64,000 nt of DNA from Pomphorhynchus laevis (lineage: Eukaryota > Acanthocephala > Palaeacanthocephala > Echinorhynchida > Pomphorhynchidae): positions 62,001 to 126,000 of the forward strand of contig WNNJ02001329.1 of the NCBI GenBank assembly GCA_012934845.2. The letters are read 5' to 3'. Position numbers and translations under genes: made by a program. Shown here in pieces: positions 1 through 10,039 of the stretch; position 1 is the first letter of the stretch; each line of letters opens with the position of its first letter. A model generated the notes under the pieces. That model did no database searches. It had not been told where the DNA came from and saw only the letters and a list, made by a program, of their open reading frames with translations.

Positions 1-2769
1 TATGTAACATTAATCGATGGATCTGAATTGAGCTGATTAAATGTGGTTCAGTGGGCAATTCTTTAAGTTTTCCGTTTGATGAATTACATATGTTTAATTA
101 AAACATAATTTTTTTATTATAAATTGCCTAAAGTATCTTTGGCATCGATTTTTGGTTCGATTTTTTATTATAAATTGATTTTTTATTATAAATCGATTTT
201 TTATTATAAATTGCCTAAAGTATCTTTGGCATCGATTTTTGTCGACAATTATGACGTTATCCTTTAAATTATTTACTATACTTTTTTAATTAAAGTCCTC
301 ACATTTAAGTAATTCAATGAGATATGTTGATCATGACTAATGAAAATATCAGATTTTTGATGCTTGTAGCTAGATATCAACGAGGATATCTAACTACAAA
401 CTATATACCGAATAAATGTTATTACATACAAAGTTGTACCATTGCTTTCTTCTATACGTACATTTTGAAAGTTAGCCGTAGAGCAATCATTGTTTAATAG
501 GAATAAATAATTGATCCACTCTAAAATCTAGACTTGCTTAGGATCTATTTTTAAATAACATACTCAGAAAGGTCTTTTTTCCTCAAGCATATATGAAGTG
601 TTTGGCTTTTCATACTTCTAACATCGAAATGCAAATTAGACACTTTTACATACTTATACAATATGCAGGTAAAGATGTTAATATAAAATTCATGAGGTTA
701 TTATAAACTATCCCACGTTGAAAAACAAATGGTTACTTCATGTAATAAAATACCATTTGGTTTGGCTATGTATTCGAAGTCCGGCCCATTAGTAGAAAGT
801 ATTGATCTGTTTATAAAATTCCTTATCGCTACACTGTTTCAGTTAACTAGGACAATATTACGAATCACTGGGCGTTACAATTTTATAGTATCGTAAGAAA
901 ACATTGATATCTTGGGATATGTCAGTATATAGTAACCAAGCTTTGACGATCAAACATTAAATAAAATATGATAATGCAATATTAGCAAAAGTTAAAAATA
1001 TATTTCTAGGAAGATTTATTTATGAATCACACTTTATTTTAAACTTGGAAGCAATAAATGGTAATCTACCATTTATGCGATATTTATGCTACATTCCAAT
1101 AATTTTAAAATTAATCGGCGTTAATTTTATTTATGTTACGTAAATGTTTAATCGTAGATCTGATGATGCGCATAATTTGATTGGAAAAATCTAATGATAA
1201 ATTATAAAATCCTGTTAGTTATTTATTAGTTCAAACAATAAATGGAATGGGAATTATATATTTTTATTTTTAGGGGTGATCGTATTCAATTATCGTAGTA
1301 TTATTTTTACTCAGGGGAATTATATGTATATTAAGTGATCACGTTATTGTGGTGTAAATGTAGTTTGCTGACATGCTTTATATTTATAATATTAATGTTT
1401 ATTATCCAATAAACTAAAAATACTTACCAAATATGAACATTGTTCTTAGTTTAACAGTAGTGATCCTAGATTTTATGAGGCATTGTGTATTGTTTTTAAA
1501 CTACACATTGCATAGGTTTGGCAGCATATTTCATATCGCTATGCTATCTTTTACAATATCATCAAAAAATTGTCTTTTTGACCGTAAAAATACCACACTA
1601 TTGGATGCCTAATAAAAGCTGCATTTTGAAGCTATTTTTAGAAAAATTTCTCTACTACAAATTAAGATTACAAATAGTACACAAAGGTTGTATTTAAATT
1701 TACAGGCATTCGAAGACAGCTCTTATTTTCCACTCAATATTTCTTAGTACTCTTATAACGTTTTCATTTTGAACTGTTAATGAAAATAAGAATTTTTAAT
1801 GTATACGAGAAAATATATTTACACGCTAATGTCTTGAATTTCATGGTTAAATGATTTCTGCTTTTCCCTTGCTCTTTTATTAAAAATTAATCATTTTATA
1901 TAGATATAACATTTGAGATTGAAAATGTGTAATTAAAACGGCATTTGTTATAATGAAAAGCTTCATATACTTGTTAAGTACATGTGAATATAATACACTC
2001 TATTTTTTAAGTAATTTTGGCTGAATTTAAATCAATACCAAATTAGTTGACTGAAAACTGATTTGACTATTCATAGCATTAATACTAACATATATAATAC
2101 TACGTTAAAAATTGCAAAGGTTATGTAAGTAATTTGAAGTTTTTTTACATATTTGTTATATTTTACACACCTTTGGGCAGAATGAAGATAAAAGATACGC
2201 AGCAACACTAACTGCAGCGATACCGGTTTTTTGCCAATATCCTTTTACCCTGCACAGCAACAGGACTAATTATAAACTAGCGATATATTTCCATTTAATT
2301 AAAGTCACAAGGCTAATTCAAGAAAATAATATAAGTGAATATTTAATGAGAAATAAATATAAGTAAAAATAAAAGAAACCAAGTGTTTGAAGATTGTCTT
2401 TTACAAAGACAATTTTGTTGGAAGTTTGTATTGTTTTCTATTATACTTAATAGTGTTGTAGCTTTAGTAACACCTAATACAAAGTTGGTGTGGAAAAAAA
2501 TAAAAAACAACTGATTTTAATACATTTATTTAATTTGAAATGTTAGAGCAGAATCAACATGGCAATGTTTTCTTATGATGTATGAAGAATAGTAGAAGTA
2601 CGTTTATTAATAACATCAAGTACATATTTTTAAAATTTTAAAAATATTCTTTTTATGTCATTTGTAATTGAAAATATTCTTTGAAATTATAAATAATGGA
2701 TTAGCTTATAGATACTAATTTTATTAATATTCTTAACGAAATTATCTCAGTGTTATTTTTTAATATATT
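1..2769. other. AT-rich non-coding stretch
   Basis: No open reading frame with a recognisable family signature occurs on either strand. Composition is strongly A/T with many short homopolymer runs. A slightly GC-richer patch near 2170-2270 did not translate to anything I recognise. It could be intergenic or intronic; the window offers no splice or transcript evidence. Confidence 0.6.
121..241. repeat. 87-bp partial tandem duplication
   Basis: A block of about 33 bases starting aaattgcctaaagtatc at 121 recurs at 208. The 87-bp period is filled with variants of a short unit made of cgatttttt and attataaa. It reads as a local slippage or tandem duplication in non-coding DNA. Confidence 0.8.
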
Positions 2770-2781
2770 TAAGATTGACCA
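2770..2781. repeat. Left target-site duplication of PLE-1
   Basis: The 12 bases taagattgacca at 2770-2781 recur exactly at 5312-5323 and bracket the inverted PLE pair. Retroelement insertion produces such direct repeats. Twelve identical bases at exactly the two outer edges are unlikely by chance. Confidence 0.75.
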
Positions 2782-2862
2782 TAAATATTAAACCCATAAT
2801 CTTCTTCCATTTCAAATATATAGTTATTACAGGAACAAAGAAGCAGAAATTATCCTTTATTT

Positions 2863-2906
2863 GATAACAAATTCTATATTTCGATAGCTCCTGCTATCAT
2901 CATCAG
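2863..2906 (-). ncRNA. Hammerhead-ribozyme-like motif, left PLE-1 end
   Basis: Read on the minus strand: CTGATGA (2900-2906), one extra T, a 6-bp stem GATAGC/GCTATC closed by AGGA, then GAAA (2879-2882), a short AUA/UAU pairing and a candidate cleavage triplet ending in C at the TATC mirrored by GATA 2863-2866. Hammerhead motifs are established in PLE terminal repeats. The unpaired base between the core and stem II deviates from the textbook core, and stem I is weak here, so activity is not assured. Confidence 0.6.
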
Positions 2907-3422
2907 AATTACAATAAAATGTTTCACAATTTGTTTTCCCTGTGTTTGCAACATTTATACAAAAATACAAGCATTTATGTGCCCCGCATTTCTATTTAAA
3001 AGAAATACCAAGAAACAAAACAATCATATACTAAAAGTTTAACACACATTTTAAAACAACAAAAAGGAAAAAAACAGAATAATAAAACAAAATAAAATTA
3101 AAATCATAAAATAAGTGACAAAAAATACGAATTTACCAATAAAAATAATATAAAAGTAGAGTAATAAATTATAATATAATCTAAACCAAATCAAAATAAT
3201 ACAATTATAAAAAACAAACGAATTGAAAAATTAAAATAATGTAATATTGGAATAATTAATTATAATTTAATTTAAGGTTGTAATCGGATTTATTATTAAG
3301 CATTAAATTAGGTTCTTTTTTATAAAATACGCTTCTTGAATAATGCAATATTACAAGTTACTTTCAAATCATAAAATAGATGCATTTTCAAAATCAACGG
3401 AATGATTCAAACTAACAAAATG

Positions 3423-3629
3423 CTAAGCAACAGCACTAGGATTGGTCCCTTTACGCACATTATAATTATGTTGTTTAATACGCCCAACCAAACCTTGACC
3501 CGTTTGACCAACATATACCTGTTCGCATTCTTTACAAGGTATTTTATAAACAATGGCATCTTTGTTAAAATCTGGTTTACGCTTAAAAATGTTGTGAAGT
3601 TTAGGTAATTTTCTGTTAAAAATGTGCAC
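3423..3629 (-). pseudogene. PLE GIY-YIG endonuclease domain fragment
   Basis: This 68-codon open stretch contains the GIY-YIG signature as IVYKIPC followed by YVGQTG and then an RIKQH segment with the conserved arginine. GIY-YIG nucleases nick target DNA to prime PLE reverse transcription. The preceding segment KLPKLHNIFKRKP is the usual linker just before the nuclease in canonical PLEs. The domain ends early, without the glutamate-containing C-terminal half, and the reading frame upstream toward 3811 is interrupted. It belongs to the left, minus-strand copy of the inverted pair and is not a functional gene by itself. Confidence 0.85.
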
Positions 3630-3810
3630 TTGGTTAATACAACTATTTTTTATGTTATTGTTAATAAACTTTGAAAATACTGAATTCCACTTGTTACTAA
3701 CAAAAGGTATTCCTATATGATGTAATTCTTTTTTAGGACCAAAAACTTTATTTTTTATGCGCTAAAGATTTAAACTTAGCCTTCTTAATAGCCCAAAGCG
3801 GAAAACCACT

Positions 3811-4020
3811 TTATAGTAAATTATGTGTGATAGCATTTTCTCTTTCACGAATAAAGTGATAGTTAGAACAGATAAGCCTGAAACGTAGGTAATGTGACGT
3901 AGCAGCGGAAATCAGCCAATTAGTTAAAACGTTTGAGGTCCACGAAACAATATCTGGCCATGTATCAAATTTTCGATAGACACATGTTTGAAGTATATAA
4001 ATATTGTCCGAGTTATACAT
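3811..4020 (-). pseudogene. PLE RT thumb/linker fragment, left copy
   Basis: The 69-codon reading frame covers the region between the RT palm and the endonuclease. It is matched almost residue for residue by the plus-strand reading of 4241-4430, with a shared core QTCVY and SNYHFIRERENA. In PLEs this stretch lies after the YxDD box. The frame starts right at the junction between the two inverted copies, so the protein is 5'-truncated by that junction. A stop after the last codon separates it from the GIY-YIG part, a sign of decay. Confidence 0.7.
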
Positions 4021-4744
4021 GAGGAATTGTGAAAATTATTTTGTCAATAGAATTGATGGAGTTGTCAAGTGGTTTCGTTATGTTGACGATGTCTTTTTGG
4101 TTGCTCAGAATTGCGTTACACAGGATTTCCTTACCCATACGCTAAATTCTAAGGATTCTCAAATAGAGTTGTGCATTTCTCCTGAATCTGGCATGGGTAT
4201 ACCTCTTGTCGATGTCTAGGTTAAGCGAGTTAATTCTTCTATACTTCAAACATGTGTCTATCAAAAATTTGGTACAGGACTAGATATTGTTTCGTGGACC
4301 TCAAACGTTTTAACTAATTGGCTGATTTCCGCTGCTACGTCACATTACCTACGTTTCAGGCTTATCTGTTCTAACTATCACTTTATTCGTGAAAGAGAAA
4401 ATGCTATCACACATAATTTACTATAAAGTGGTTTTCCGCTTTGGGCTATTAAGAAGATTAAGTTTAAATCTTTAGCGCATAAAAATAAAGTTTTTGGTCC
4501 TAAAAAAGATTACATTATATAGGAAAATACCTTTTGTTAGTAACAAGTGGAATTCAATATTTTCAAAGTTTATTAACAATAACATAAAAAATAGTTGTAT
4601 TAACAAAGTGCACATTTTTACCTGAAAATTACCTAAACTTCACAACATTTTTAAGCGTAAAAACCAGATTTTAACAAAGATGTCATTGTTTATAAAATAC
4701 ATTGTAAAGAATGCGAACAGGTATATGTTGGTCAAACGGGTCAA
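4004..4744 (+). pseudogene. PLE RT palm, linker and truncated endonuclease, right copy
   Basis: The frame at 4004-4219 contains FRYVDDVFLV, the YxDD catalytic box of PLE reverse transcriptase, then a segment resembling the RT primer-grip region. A TAG at about 4217-4219 interrupts it, and the following frame matches the left-copy linker fragment. From about 4570 the linker and start of GIY-YIG can be read with frameshifts up to the TATGTTGGTCAAACGGG stretch. There the copy jumps to 3' non-coding sequence, so the rest of the nuclease is deleted. RNA-templated DNA synthesis and target nicking are the family roles; this copy can do neither. Confidence 0.8.
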
Positions 4745-5223
4745 ATGCATCTATTTTATGATTTGAAAGTAACTTGTTATCTCGCATTATTCAAGAAGCG
4801 TATTTTATTTAAAAAAAGAACCTAATTTAATGCTTAATAAAAAATCCGATTAACACCTTAAATTAAATTATAATTACTTATTATAATATTTCGTTATTTT
4901 AATTTTTCAATTCCTTTGTTTTTTTTTTCAAATTGTATTATTATTTTGTTTTGGTTTAGATTATATTATAATTTATTACTCTACTTTTATATTATTTTTA
5001 TTGGTAAATTCGTATTTTTTGTCACTTATTTTATGATTTTAATTTTATTTTGTTTTATTATTCTGTTTTTTTTAATGTGTGTGAAATTTTAGTGTATGAT
5101 TGTTTTGTTTCTCGGTATTTTCTTTTTCTTTTAAGTAGAAATGCGGGGCACATCAATGCTTGTATTTTTGTATAAATGTTGCAAACACAGGGAAAACAAA
5201 TTGTGAAACATTTTATTGTAATC

Positions 5224-5267
5224 CTGATGATGATAGCAGGAGCTATCGAAATATAGAATTTGTTATC
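5224..5267 (+). ncRNA. Hammerhead-ribozyme-like motif, right PLE-1 end
   Basis: CTGATGA at 5224-5230, one extra T, stem GATAGC (5232-5237), tetraloop AGGA, GCTATC (5242-5247), GAAA at 5248-5251, then a candidate stem III and TATC at 5264-5267. It mirrors the motif at 2863-2906. Such motifs in PLE terminal repeats are thought to cleave the element RNA. The single base between CTGATGA and stem II, and the weak stem I, leave self-cleavage uncertain. Confidence 0.6.
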
Positions 5268-5311
5268 AAATAAAGGATAATTTCTGCTTCTTTGTTCCTG
5301 TAATAACTATA

Positions 5312-5323
5312 TAAGATTGACCA
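5312..5323. repeat. Right target-site duplication of PLE-1
   Basis: Exact second copy of taagattgacca, matching 2770-2781. It lies immediately outside the right arm of the inverted pair. Confidence 0.75.
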
Positions 5324-5621
5324 CTCATTGTTAAAGAATATCGGAATCATTTTAACACTGAATGAATAATTCAGTTATCTGACCTGATTTGTACTATATA
5401 AAAATAATTAAATAATATCAAATTTTGTATTATTAAGATTTTGTTTCGACCTTATTCCTTGACTCATGAAAATTTATCGGAAAAAGTATTTTGAACTTTC
5501 TTAGTTCCCATATATTTATAAAAAACTAATATAAGTGGATTTAAAAAAAACAATTTTTATTCGATCATATAGGAAACTATCAAGTAAACTTACATGCTAA
5601 GAACGTAAAAGTTAAAAATAC

Positions 5622-5739
5622 TATTTATGTTATTATATTAAACATTACCTAGTGTCTGCCTTCTTTATAGCGACGTGTATTATTTATGTTATTATATTAA
5701 ACATTACCTAGTGCCTACCTTCTGTATAACGATGTATAT
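5622..5739. repeat. 59-bp tandem duplication
   Basis: A block beginning tatttatgttattatatta at 5622 repeats at 5681 with a few substitutions. The rest of 5324-5890 is A/T-rich with no gene that I can see. Confidence 0.8.
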
Positions 5740-5889
5740 GTCCTTGGTCATCACAGATTGAATTACCATCTCGCATTCGATGATCATTTGACGAAAACGG
5801 ACATAGATATTCCTAATAGAAAATAAAATTTATGCTCACGTGCTATGGCTTAGCAGATATGACAGCAGAAATGACTATACACATAAAAA

Positions 5890-6075
5890 ATAGTTTTACT
5901 TTAAATTTAAATTTTAAATTTTAACTTGATATAACTTATATGAAATCTTATATAAAATTATGAGATAATTTATAATTATTTATTATTTAAATAATTATTA
6001 TTTAATTATTTTTATTTATAACTATGTTTAATTTATAAATAATTTAATATACGTAGACTCAGTTAGTTGATTTCA
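5890..6075 (+). repeat. Upstream terminal repeat of the permuted PLE (direct orientation)
   Basis: An A/T-rich stretch ending at the marker tacgtagactcagttagttg. The same layout (A/T tract, then the marker) closes copy A at 8440-8630 in the same orientation. PLEs are known for long-terminal-repeat-like ends that may be direct or inverted. It could alternatively be the 3' end of another, mostly lost copy. Confidence 0.6.
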
Positions 6076-6356
6076 TTTGTTTCAATTTCTAATAGGAATT
6101 GTTTAAAATCAACATGGTATTCTTTAATAGACATAATTAAGTTTCATAGAAAATTAAGTAAATTTTTCTTACCACGCTTTATAAGAGATATTTTAAGTGC
6201 ATTATATCAATTTTAAAAATGGATATTTGTGGTCTGTTAAACCATTTCATAATTGCTTATGCTTAGTCTTATTATAAAAGATACTTAATCCCGGCTCAAT
6301 CGATTGAGGTACTACATACAAGATACGAGTCGAGAAGGTATAGAACTTTATAAACA

Positions 6357-7049
6357 ATGCATAAAAATAATAATTGTATTGTAAGTAATACGACAAACAA
6401 ATGTTTTTCATTAAATATTAATAATAATTGTAACTGCAATACCGCAGGTGTAGTGTATCTAATACAATGTACATGTGGATTGCAATATATAGGAAAAACA
6501 TATCAAATGTTAAAAACTAGGTTTAGGCAACACATATATAATATACAGCATAATAGTCAAACTATATTTCATAAACATATGAGATTAATAGGACATGATA
6601 TTAAAAACTGTAAATTATTTATTTTAGAACATATTATCGAAGAAAACATATCAATATTAAATCAAAAACTATTAGAAAAAGAAGATTTTTGGATTAAAAC
6701 GCTTAATTCCATGCACCCATTAGGATTGAATGACGTGGTACAAGGAATTGGCAGAAGTAGTCTAATACATAATAAACAACTATATTATAATAATCCGGTT
6801 AAACGCAAACCAAGAAGTCATGGTGATAAAAGGAATAGGAAAAATAGAGTTAAAAATATTAAAAAAGATATGTATATAAATGAACAATTAGAAATATTAA
6901 AACAACTTTTAAATGATAATAAGCTAAAAGATCTTTATGTAAATATAAGAAGTTTTTCTAAAGATATCATATGTTCAATAAATCAAAAATTAATTAACGA
7001 CTATGATATGCTAAGTTGTATAATAGACAGTCATTGTAATGTAAAATAG
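6357..7049 (+). pseudogene. GIY-YIG endonuclease and spacer of permuted PLE copy A
   Basis: The 230-codon reading frame holds closely spaced cysteines (C25, C27, C38, C40) around the GIY-YIG core: GVVY at residues 31-34, YIG at 44-46 and catalytic-type R55 in KTRFRQH. A basic, lysine-rich spacer from about residue 150 links to the RT. In this clade the nuclease sits at the N-terminus and is expected to nick the target for priming. The start is arbitrary: the homologous copy at 32261 has about 38 more N-terminal residues, including a CxxC pair missing here. The frame ends at a TAG where other copies continue, so the polyprotein is broken. Confidence 0.85.
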
Positions 7050-7573
7050 TATAATCGGACAATAAATGTTAATAATAAAAATAAAAAATATACACTGACC
7101 ATAAAATTCATTAATAAATGTATAGATAACATAAATGTAGGTGGACTTTGAAATAATTCTAAAAGTAAAGAAATAATAGGATAAGATTTAAGTAAATATA
7201 TTCTTAAAATATGGTATAAGTTGTTACCGTCATTAGGACGAAAATTTTTTAATTATAATAAAGATATGATCTAATATAATAATAAATAGGATAGATATTA
7301 TATAATATAGGATAATCAAAATTAATATTGATATAAAACACTATTTCAGTATTAATTCTACAAAAGAATTTTTAGAACAGACAAAAGGAATAAATTTTCA
7401 AAATATAAATACATACGATTTTAGTACGCTTTATACAAATCTAGATTTAGCAAATATAAAAGAAGCGTTATAAATATTAATAAACTTTATATTCGAGAAA
7501 ATATATACAAATATATTATAATAACTATAACGCATATCTAACAAAAATTAAACCGTCTAGTAAATATGGATAT

Positions 7574-8249
7574 ATGGATAAAATTGAATTGATAGAATCC
7601 TTAAATATTTTAATAAATCAAAATTATTTAAAGGTAGGGACATCTATATTTAGACAAATGAAGGGCATTTCAATGGGAGGTAATAGTAGCCCAATTATAG
7701 CTGACTTATTCTTAAGCTTTATAGAATATGAATTTGTTCATAACTGTGTAAAAACTAAATCTAAACAATATAAATATATGAAATAATTGTTTCGATACAT
7801 TGATGATATATGTGTATTTAACTCTATCAATTTTTATTCAATAAACGAACAAATTTATACAGGGAGCCTCATTCTGAATAATACCAATGTTAATAATAAA
7901 GAAGGTATATATCTAGATATGAACTTTAAATTAACATCAATTAAAATTACTTTTAATTTATATCGTAAAGATGACATTTAAATTTAAAAGAAACATATTT
8001 TTGCATGAGCGTTCATGCATACCATATGATATAAAATATAATACATTAAATAATGAAATTTTAAGAATTGCAACAATTTGTAAGGATATTGATTTTCTTC
8101 AATATCATTTAAATAATTTAATAGATGCATATTTTAAACTAGGTTACTATAAAAATATCATCAAACAGAAAATAGTAAAATATATACAGCAACACAATAA
8201 TATTAAAATAAATTTAAAATCATTATCGGAAAATGTTTTGGATGTATAA
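7574..8249 (+). pseudogene. RT core of permuted PLE copy A (three broken frames)
   Basis: Three consecutive open pieces (7574-7786, 7787-7981, 7971-8249) cover the RT palm and thumb. KGISMGGNSSPIIADLF is the PLE version of the substrate-binding motif, and FRYIDDICVF carries the YxDD metal-binding aspartates. A TAA at 7784-7786 replaces the tyrosine codon seen in copy C at the same place, and a base loss near 7977 shifts the frame before FKFKRNIFLHE. The fingers region with the first catalytic aspartate is largely gone with the internal deletion. It cannot encode an active polymerase. Confidence 0.85.
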
Positions 8250-8319
8250 TAATTAATATACTTTGTATTAGAATAACATACTATATTATTAAATTTAATA
8301 AGTGGAAATACGTTATTAG

Positions 8320-8410
8320 TGCGTATTTGGCCCCGCTGATATGTTGGGTTGAGGAGCTAGGGGCTGAAATCTGATAGCATAGCAATTCCTCCTGATGACC
8401 TCTAATCTTT
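8320..8410 (+). other. Conserved 3' non-coding block of the permuted PLE
   Basis: A GC-richer block (cgctgatatgttgggttgag through ctcctgatgacctct) recurs after the RT in the copies ending near 22115, 35075 and 53180, and in minus-strand remnants near 58700-58760. It can pair gagga with tcctc. Conservation outside coding sequence suggests an RNA element recognised during retrotransposition; the role is inferred. Confidence 0.65.
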
Positions 8411-8439
8411 ATTATGATACAACGTCTGTTATTTATTAG

Positions 8440-8630
8440 TCAATTCATAAAAATTACTTTAATTTTAAATTTCAATATTTTTCGTTTCAACTTGATTTAA
8501 ATTATAGAAAATCTAAAAACAATTATTTATTTTATTATATAACTATTAAATTCTGATTTGGCATTATTATGTTTTGTTTATTTTATAGTTATATTAAATA
8601 CGTAGACTCATTATGCTGATTTGATTTATT
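8440..8630 (+). repeat. Downstream terminal repeat of permuted PLE copy A
   Basis: An A/T tract ending in tacgtagactcattatgctg, homologous to 5890-6075 in the same orientation and to 22180-22345. Confidence 0.65.
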
Positions 8631-8639
8631 CCGAATTAT

Positions 8640-9633
8640 TTCTTGATTTCCGATTCTTCATTCAATATAGTGTTGTGGATTCCGATGCATTGGCTTTAAA
8701 TGCTAGTTTTACATATATCGCTTCTATAACACTCCTCCTTACTCTCTCGGGCTTTTAACCCTTCTCGGTGAAAGATTCAAACGGACAAACAATCGTCAAA
8801 ACTAGATTCAGATGGTGCCTAGTTCACGATGATTTACAGAGATTAAAAAGTATTATTTAATCATTTGTCTTAGAACATGTTTAATTTACGATCAAACATG
8901 CTCAACCAACGGTTATCGCATGTTTTGTGATTGCCGTTTAATTGCTCTTGCTAAAGATAACAAATCAGTTTGACAAATGTAATTCTTTGTAGTTCTTAGG
9001 CAATGCAATTTTATCACATAGAATGTAAAATTGTATATTTACATTTTGTCTTTTTTAAATGAATGTTAAGAACAAGTTAGATGACTCGAAAATATTTTTA
9101 TTTCATCAGATTTTCGATGACTGAATATCATCATACATTTTTATATTTACTACGTTGTAACTGTCAGTCAGATTCTTAATAATTTTGCATAATGAAAATT
9201 TTGCATAATGAAAATCAAAAAAAAACATCAAAAATCAAATATTAAACAAAAAGCAAAACCTAAAAATAGTATTGAATCACTATCATTTGTTTATTATCGT
9301 TTTGCATTATAAAATTAATAGTATTTTTTTGCGTGAGTTTGTTTTCGTATTTAAAAGTGTTATATTAATCAATGACAATTTCAAAGTCAACTGTATAAAT
9401 TTGACCTAGAAAATACTAATAAGATGATTATGAATTATCACATAATATATAAACCGAGTCTACAAAACAAATATAAAATCTATAAAGCCAATGGGTAAAG
9501 AAACGACAAATATTGATTTAATTTCAAATTTTCGACGACGAAACGGATCGTCATATTCATGATTATTTTAAATAAACGAATTAATTTTTTGATTTTTTTA
9601 ATCTGATCTTTAAGGCAACACACACAGAAACAC
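8640..9633. other. AT-rich non-coding stretch
   Basis: No gene seen. Contains two weak relatives of the 9634-9838 hairpin arm, the clearer one at about 9500-9560 (tttcaaattttcgacgacg). Confidence 0.5.
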
Positions 9634-9838
9634 TGAATAACTATTTATTTAATTTCAAATTTTTGAGGGCGCAAAGCCTTGTAATTTTTTGGGATTATTG
9701 TAATCAGTTTTTGATTCAGATAGCTAAGATAAATATTTTATCTTCTGAATTAAAAACTAGCTGATAACAACATAACAATCCTGATTAAGATGACGACCCG
9801 TTGCGCCCTTGATAATTTGAGATTAAATAAATATTTGT
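9634..9838. repeat. Large imperfect palindrome (foldback/MITE-like)
   Basis: Arms of about 85-95 bp (9637-9720 and 9743-9836) are imperfect reverse complements, both including tttatttaat, a gggcgcaa core and attcaga, around a small inner palindrome agataaatattttatct. A related single arm lies near 9500-9560. The size suggests a non-autonomous foldback element, but no target duplication was clear. Confidence 0.6.
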
Positions 9839-9888
9839 CCAGTTTCCTTGACATTTGACTTTATAATATTGCTTAAAAAGTATTTTCA

Positions 9889-9935
9889 CAATGAATCAGA
9901 TCAGCTAACTGAGTCTGCATATTTAATATATATTT
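9889..9935 (-). repeat. Solo terminal-repeat fragment of the permuted PLE
   Basis: tcagctaactgagtctgcat at this site is the reverse complement of the permuted-PLE end marker, followed by A/T sequence. No RT or endonuclease of that family adjoins it. Confidence 0.5.
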
Positions 9936-10039
9936 TTTACAACAATTTTTTAGAATAATTTTACAAATGTGTAGGTTTCTTCAAATAGGCCTTAACCGAG
10001 TTGTTTCATAACATTTGTATTAGTTTGGCGAATCATTGA

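Larger units (their letters stand above)
2817..5313. mobile_element. Head-to-head inverted pair of Penelope-like elements (PLE-1)
   Basis: Bases 2817-3996 are the reverse complement of 4241-5313, with an unpaired centre of about 244 bp. Each arm carries, from centre outward, the end of an RT and linker region, a GIY-YIG endonuclease, a long A/T 3' region and a hammerhead-like motif. The right copy also holds the RT catalytic box. RT followed by GIY-YIG is the canonical PLE order. Both copies are 5'-truncated and meet near 4018. The right arm lacks about 107 bp present in the left. Arms look roughly 95% identical by eye, and the whole is flanked by a 12-bp direct repeat, so it probably arrived as one insertion. 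Neither copy encodes a complete protein. Confidence 0.85.
6357..8410 (+). mobile_element. Permuted Penelope-like element, Naiad-like, copy A
   Basis: A GIY-YIG nuclease reading frame (6357-7049) precedes an RT reading frame (7574-8249), the reverse of the canonical PLE order. This permuted order is the hallmark of the Naiad/Chlamys clade. Copy A is 5'-truncated relative to the copy at 32261. It has lost about 750 bp between spacer and RT, replaced by a filler of about 50 bp near 7261-7312 that is identical in copy B. Stops at 7149 and 7784 and a frameshift near 7980 show that it is dead. The conserved non-coding block at 8320-8410 and a terminal repeat follow. Confidence 0.85.

Noticed and set aside
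3402-3608. Plus-strand 68-codon frame
   Set aside because: Antisense shadow of the GIY-YIG fragment at 3423-3629; no motif of its own.
8320-8410. A hammerhead ribozyme in the permuted PLE 3' block
   Set aside because: GAAA and CTGATGA are both present, but I could not form stems II and III in the required order, so it is reported only as a conserved block.
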